DNA from: an uncultured Clostridia bacterium
GTDB lineage: Bacteria > Bacillota > Clostridia > TANB77 > CAG-508
Length of the DNA: 9,786 nucleotides
Direction: 5' to 3'
Assembly (NCBI GenBank): GCA_934183045.1
Contig: CAKPRW010000056.1
Span: 1 to 9,786 of the forward strand
Under the pieces are notes generated by a model. That model was not told where the DNA came from. It saw only the letters and a program-made list of their open reading frames with translations, and made no database searches. This document shows positions 6,428 to 9,786 of the stretch, piece by piece. Position numbers and translations under genes: made by a program. The first letter of the stretch is position 1; the number at the start of each line of letters is the position of its first letter.

Positions 6428-8558
6428 TATACCGAAAAAAGAAGATATAATTAATTTTTTTAAAGATAATAAGAAAATAATACATAAACTTGAATTATAT
6501 TTTGCAATTTGTTTAATAGTAGCAATTGCAATAGAAATAGGATTTTTTAGAACAAAATATTCTTCTATGGCAATAGATAGAACATTCATTGTAACTAGTG
6601 CGTTATTCTTTGTAAGTATGCATTTTATAATTCCATTAAAAACAATGTATGAATTTATATATAAAAAGAGATATATGCTTTCAATTATATTCTTATTATT
6701 AGTTGTAATATTAGGATATTCTGGTTCTTCTATTAATATGTATGATGTTTATATACCATCAGAAGAAAAAGTGAGAACAGAAGTAATAGGAAAATCAAGA
6801 GCTATTAGATCAGATGAATGGGCAGTAAACACACCCCTTTCATTATCACAAAATATGTATGATAATGGTAAAAAATTACCATATACAAGTACAATTTTAA
6901 GAGGAACAGACACAGACATGTATACAGTTATACATGCTCCAGTAATAGACATACTAACAATTGGAAAACCATTTACAATAGGTTATTTATTAGGAAATAA
7001 CGTTGGACTATCATTATGGTGGTATGGAAGACTGATTGCATTAATGTTAGTTTCATTTGAATTTTGTATGATAATTACTAAAAAGAAAAAACTAGTATCA
7101 TTATGTGGAATGTTAATGATATCATTTGCACCAGCTGTTCAATGGTGGTATTCAAATTTTTTACCAGATTTACTAATATTTGCACAATTGGCTTTAGTAA
7201 TGATAAATAAATTTTTAGAAACAGATAAATTGAAGACAAAAATAGCATCGGCTATAGGATTTGGAATAGCAGGGGTTTCATTTATATTTACATTCTATTT
7301 GGCATGGATTATACCATTTTTATATGTATATTTTGCTATATTTGTATGGATGATTTGGCAACATAGAAAAAAATATAAAATAAATAAAAGAGATATAATT
7401 ATTATTGCTATTACAATTTTAGCGATGGGATTATTAGGAATTAGATATTATCTATTATCTAGTGAAACATTAAATGCAGTAATGAATACTTCATATCCAG
7501 GAAAAAGATTTGAAATAGGTGGAGATGGAATAGTAAATATATTTGGATATGTATTTAACATATTTACACCATATAAAGAAGCGTTAAATCCTTCTGAAAT
7601 GTCAACAATGATATCTTTCTATCCAATACCAGTTATTGTAGCAGTAATATACATGATCAGAAATAAAAAAGGATATAGCTTTATCATACCACTTACATTA
7701 GTTTCAATTCTATTTACAATTTGGACATTTGTAGAAACAAATGAATTGTTTGCAAAAATTACATTACTATATATGGTAAAAGCAAAAAGAATAACAGTAG
7801 TATTAGGACTAATACAATCATATTTAATGATTTATTTATTAGGACATATAAATAAAGATGATAAAATTTTAAAAGAAAATATAGCAAAAATATTAGCATT
7901 TGCATTTACGGTAGTAATACTAAGTATTTCAATAAAACAAATTCCAGAAGGATATGCTGGACCAGTATTAGGATTTGTAGCTGGTGCTATAGTATTAGTG
8001 GCATTCTATCTATTATTTAATTTAAAAGAAGAAAATAAAAATAAATTAATAGCATTATTAATATTTGTATCAATAGTAGGAGGAGTAACAGTAAATCCAA
8101 TTATTAAGGGAACAGATATAATTTACAAAAAGCCTATTGCTCAAGAAGTACAAAAAATTGTAAAAGAGGATAAAGAAGCACTATGGATCGTTGATAACTA
8201 TGGTTTCCCAATACCAAACTATATTACTGCTAATGGAGCAAGAACGATAAATTCAACTAATTATTATCCAAATACTGAAATGATAAAGACATTAATTGGA
8301 GAAAAAATGGAAGATGAAGAGATTAAAGAAATCTACAATAGATATGCTCATATAACAATAAATATAGTAAAAGAAGAAACAAAACTAGAGCTAATGGGAG
8401 CAGATCATTATAAAATTAATTTGAATTGTAACCAAGTAAAAGACTTAAATGCAAAATATATATTATCAAGTAGAGATCTTACAGAATTTTCGAACAATAA
8501 TATTAAATTTGAAAAGATATATTCAGAAAATGGATTTAATATATATTCTGTAAATTAA
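6417..8558 (+). CDS. Large polytopic membrane protein, probable GT-C-fold glycosyltransferase (GacL-like)
   Basis: 713 residues; ATG at 6417, AAAGGA (6402-6407) nine bases upstream within the previous gene. About 12-14 hydrophobic helices fill residues 27-560 (clear ones near 27-45, 84-101, 203-220, 226-241, 273-300, 325-345, 402-414, 421-440, 458-476, 490-505, 515-535, 543-558). The large loop after the third helix holds SRAIRSDEWAVNTPLS (127-142); its D133/E134 pair lies where GT-C enzymes carry catalytic acidic residues in the first big extracytoplasmic loop. FAPAVQWWYS (237-246) follows. Residues about 560-713 form a soluble, probably extracytoplasmic domain starting at VNPIIKGTDIIYKKPI. 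From its position after the GacI- and GacJ-like genes I infer that it moves the sugar from undecaprenyl phosphate onto the exported polymer. The catalytic role of D133/E134 is inference. Low-similarity alternatives (YfhO-like, PMT-like) are members of the same fold group. Confidence 0.7.
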   Translation: MKINIPKKEDIINFFKDNKKIIHKLELYFAICLIVAIAIEIGFFRTKYSSMAIDRTFIVTSALFFVSMHFIIPLKTMYEFIYKKRYMLSIIFLLLVVILGYSGSSINMYDVYIPSEEKVRTEVIGKSRAIRSDEWAVNTPLSLSQNMYDNGKKLPYTSTILRGTDTDMYTVIHAPVIDILTIGKPFTIGYLLGNNVGLSLWWYGRLIALMLVSFEFCMIITKKKKLVSLCGMLMISFAPAVQWWYSNFLPDLLIFAQLALVMINKFLETDKLKTKIASAIGFGIAGVSFIFTFYLAWIIPFLYVYFAIFVWMIWQHRKKYKINKRDIIIIAITILAMGLLGIRYYLLSSETLNAVMNTSYPGKRFEIGGDGIVNIFGYVFNIFTPYKEALNPSEMSTMISFYPIPVIVAVIYMIRNKKGYSFIIPLTLVSILFTIWTFVETNELFAKITLLYMVKAKRITVVLGLIQSYLMIYLLGHINKDDKILKENIAKILAFAFTVVILSISIKQIPEGYAGPVLGFVAGAIVLVAFYLLFNLKEENKNKLIALLIFVSIVGGVTVNPIIKGTDIIYKKPIAQEVQKIVKEDKEALWIVDNYGFPIPNYITANGARTINSTNYYPNTEMIKTLIGEKMEDEEIKEIYNRYAHITINIVKEETKLELMGADHYKINLNCNQVKDLNAKYILSSRDLTEFSNNNIKFEKIYSENGFNIYSVN

Positions 8559-8562
8559 ATAA

Positions 8563-8599
8563 TTTCTAATCAAAGGAATAATTTTCCTTTGATTAGAAA
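8563..8599. terminator. Perfect 16-bp inverted repeat at the operon end, possible terminator
   Basis: The left arm 8563-8578 (TTTCTAATCAAAGGAA) is the exact reverse complement of 8584-8599, with the loop TAATT. It starts 4 bases after the stop of the last operon gene. On the + strand the stem is followed by A residues, not T, so it lacks the usual U tract. On the - strand the flank (TTATTTAATTTA) is T-rich but imperfect. It may act as a Rho-independent terminator of poor form, a 3'-end stabilising hairpin or a protein-binding palindrome. Confidence 0.5.
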
Positions 8600-8618
8600 A
8601 AAAGACAAATGTTATAAT
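8589..8618 (+). promoter_or_regulatory. Promoter, -35 TTGATT and extended -10 TGTTATAAT
   Basis: A perfect TATAAT at 8613-8618 is preceded by TG one base upstream (8610-8611), an extended -10. TTGATT (8589-8594) matches 4 of 6 bases of TTGACA with an 18-bp spacer. The -35 lies inside the right arm of the inverted repeat. Transcription would start around 8625, just before the AAGGGG site (8631-8636) of the next gene, giving a very short leader. Confidence 0.75.
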
Positions 8619-8647
8619 AAAAGAGAATAGAAGGGGATGAATTTATT

Positions 8648-9786
8648 ATGAACAAAAAAATCATATTATATATTTTTGCTATAATAATATTATTACCAAC
8701 AATTGCAATGGCAAATACTAAAAATACGCCTGCAACTGTAAATGTAACATATAGTTATAATAAGTCTAAGAATACTGTAACAGCAGTAATGAAATCAAAC
8801 ATAAAATTAAAAGCTACAAAAGCTTCATGGAAACTAAGTACAGACAAATTAAGTTATACATATGAATTTAAGAAAAATACATCATATACAACTACGTTAG
8901 AAGATATAAATGGGAATAAGATATCTGTCCCAATAAAAGTTACACAAATTGATGACAAAGGTCCAGTATTAAATATTAGTTATCAATACATGGCAGAAAC
9001 AAATACTGTAAGAGCAATAGTTAAATCAAATGAAGAACTAGGAGCAACAAAAAAATCATGGGTTTTAAGTAAGGATAAATTAACATATACTTATGATTTT
9101 AAAGATAACACAAAATATACAACAACATTTGCAGACAAATGGGGAAATAAATCAAATATAACAATAAATGTTACACAAATTAATAAAAAAGGACCTAAAT
9201 TAGAAATAAGCTATCAATATATATCAAGTAATAACACAGTAAAAGCAACTGTAAAATCAGATAAAGTATTGGGAGCAACAAAAAAATCATGGACATTAAG
9301 TAAAGACAAATTAAGTTATACAAATGTCTTTAAAGATAACACAAAATACGCAACAACATTTGAAGATAAGTGGGGAAACAAATCAAGTATAACAATAAAT
9401 GTTACACAAATTGATAAAACAGGACCAAAACTAGAAATTAGTTATGAATATTCTGCGACAAATAATACTGTAAAAGCAACAGTTAAATCAAATGAAGAAC
9501 TAAGTGCAACAAAAAAATCATGGAAATTAAGTTCTGATAAATTAACATATAGTTATGAATTTAAAGACAATGCAAATTATACAACAACATTTGCAGACAA
9601 ATGGGGAAATGAATCAAAAATTCAAATTAATATTAATCAAATTGATAGAATAGCACCAAAAGTAACAGTACAGTATGTATTAAACAATAATAATACAGTA
9701 ACAGTAAAATTAATTTCAAATGAGGCTCTAAAACCAACAAAGAAGTCATGGACATTAAGTGCTGACAAAAAAACATATACATATAC
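8648..9786 (+). CDS. Secreted protein with tandem Ig-like repeats, 3' truncated by the window edge
   Basis: 379 complete codons are visible with no stop. ATG at 8648; AAGGGG (8631-8636) is 11 bases upstream. The N-terminus is a clear signal peptide: MNKK, a hydrophobic core (IILYIFAIIILLP) and an AMA cleavage motif at about residue 22. From residue 27 on the protein is repeats of 77-78 residues. Each runs: [A/G]P, a beta strand (KLEISYQY), NNTVKATVKS, NEELGATKKSWTLS, DKLTYTYEFKDN, T-Y-TTTFADKWGNKS, I-INVTQID. The pattern of beta strands, an invariant Trp, a D-x-x-G-N turn and a closing ID resembles the small Ig-like domains of clostridial surface proteins. No cysteines are present. A sorting signal or cell-wall-binding domain would lie beyond the window. 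It has its own promoter and is probably a separate unit from the glycan operon; an adhesin, matrix or cell-wall-associated role is inference. Confidence 0.8.
   Translation, partial: MNKKIILYIFAIIILLPTIAMANTKNTPATVNVTYSYNKSKNTVTAVMKSNIKLKATKASWKLSTDKLSYTYEFKKNTSYTTTLEDINGNKISVPIKVTQIDDKGPVLNISYQYMAETNTVRAIVKSNEELGATKKSWVLSKDKLTYTYDFKDNTKYTTTFADKWGNKSNITINVTQINKKGPKLEISYQYISSNNTVKATVKSDKVLGATKKSWTLSKDKLSYTNVFKDNTKYATTFEDKWGNKSSITINVTQIDKTGPKLEISYEYSATNNTVKATVKSNEELSATKKSWKLSSDKLTYSYEFKDNANYTTTFADKWGNESKIQININQIDRIAPKVTVQYVLNNNNTVTVKLISNEALKPTKKSWTLSADKKTYTY
8726..9786 (+). repeat. Five tandem in-frame repeats, 231-bp period
   Basis: Repeat starts, set at the codon before the conserved Pro, are 8726, 8960, 9191, 9422 and 9653. 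Spacing is 234 bp once, then exactly 231 bp three times; the last copy is cut by the window edge. Copies two to four are closest to each other, with shared DNA such as ACAAAAAAATCATGG and GACAAATGGGGAAAT. The first copy is more diverged (ATKASW instead of ATKKSW, EDINGN instead of ADKWGN). Confidence 0.9.

Noticed and set aside
6377..6952. Minus-strand open frames at 6377-6589 and 6749-6952
   Set aside because: They are antisense to the DUF2304 and GT-C-like genes, with no domain or start signal.
8637..8651. ATG at 8637 as start of the repeat protein
   Set aside because: Its frame hits TGA after four codons; the ATG at 8648 opens the long frame with a signal peptide.
8726..9786. Regular direct repeats as a CRISPR array
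   Set aside because: The period is 231 bp, the repeats are in frame and code for a continuous secreted protein; there are no short repeats with unique spacers.

Overview
The window is about 70-75% A+T. It uses ATA, AGA and AAA codons heavily, has strong AGGAG/AAGG ribosome binding sites, one TTG start behind an AAGGGGGA site, and reads TGG (not TGA) as Trp. This suggests a low-GC Bacillota member, probably Clostridia-like. Every supported gene is on the + strand, and no tRNA, rRNA, CRISPR array or insertion sequence was seen.

Layout. Positions 2-604 are the end of a Wzt-type polysaccharide ABC-transporter ATPase: its C-terminal glycan-recognition domain and the end of the linker. Next come two coiled-coil proteins that I interpret as glycan-modifying or chain-terminating enzymes. 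The first (614-1834) looks like a nucleoside-diphosphate-kinase-like domain joined to a nucleotidyltransferase-like domain. The second (1847-3427) is a degenerate methyltransferase-like domain joined to a kinase-like domain with an intact catalytic loop. Both end in a coiled coil followed by the same N-S-x-[ST]-W-K-x-T tail. A tandem-domain GT2 glycosyltransferase follows (3411-5297).

After a 54-bp gap come three overlapping genes (5352-8558): a DPM1-like GT2, a small DUF2304 membrane protein and a large GT-C-like polytopic membrane protein. Their order matches the streptococcal GacI-GacJ-GacL side-chain module. The expected role is to make an undecaprenyl-phosphate-linked sugar, flip it and add it to the polymer outside the membrane.

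A perfect 16-bp inverted repeat (8563-8599) and a well-formed promoter (8589-8618) separate this operon from a separate transcription unit. That unit encodes a secreted protein with a signal peptide and at least five tandem 77-78-residue Ig-like repeats, and it runs off the right edge.

Working model (inference): this is the middle and end of an ABC-transporter-dependent cell-wall polysaccharide cluster. A kinase/coiled-coil protein with WbdD-like architecture next to a Wzt carrying a recognition domain suggests chain termination coupled to export, as in E. coli O9a. Here the partner is a possibly new NDK-like/NTase-like enzyme, and the methyltransferase half appears to be dead.
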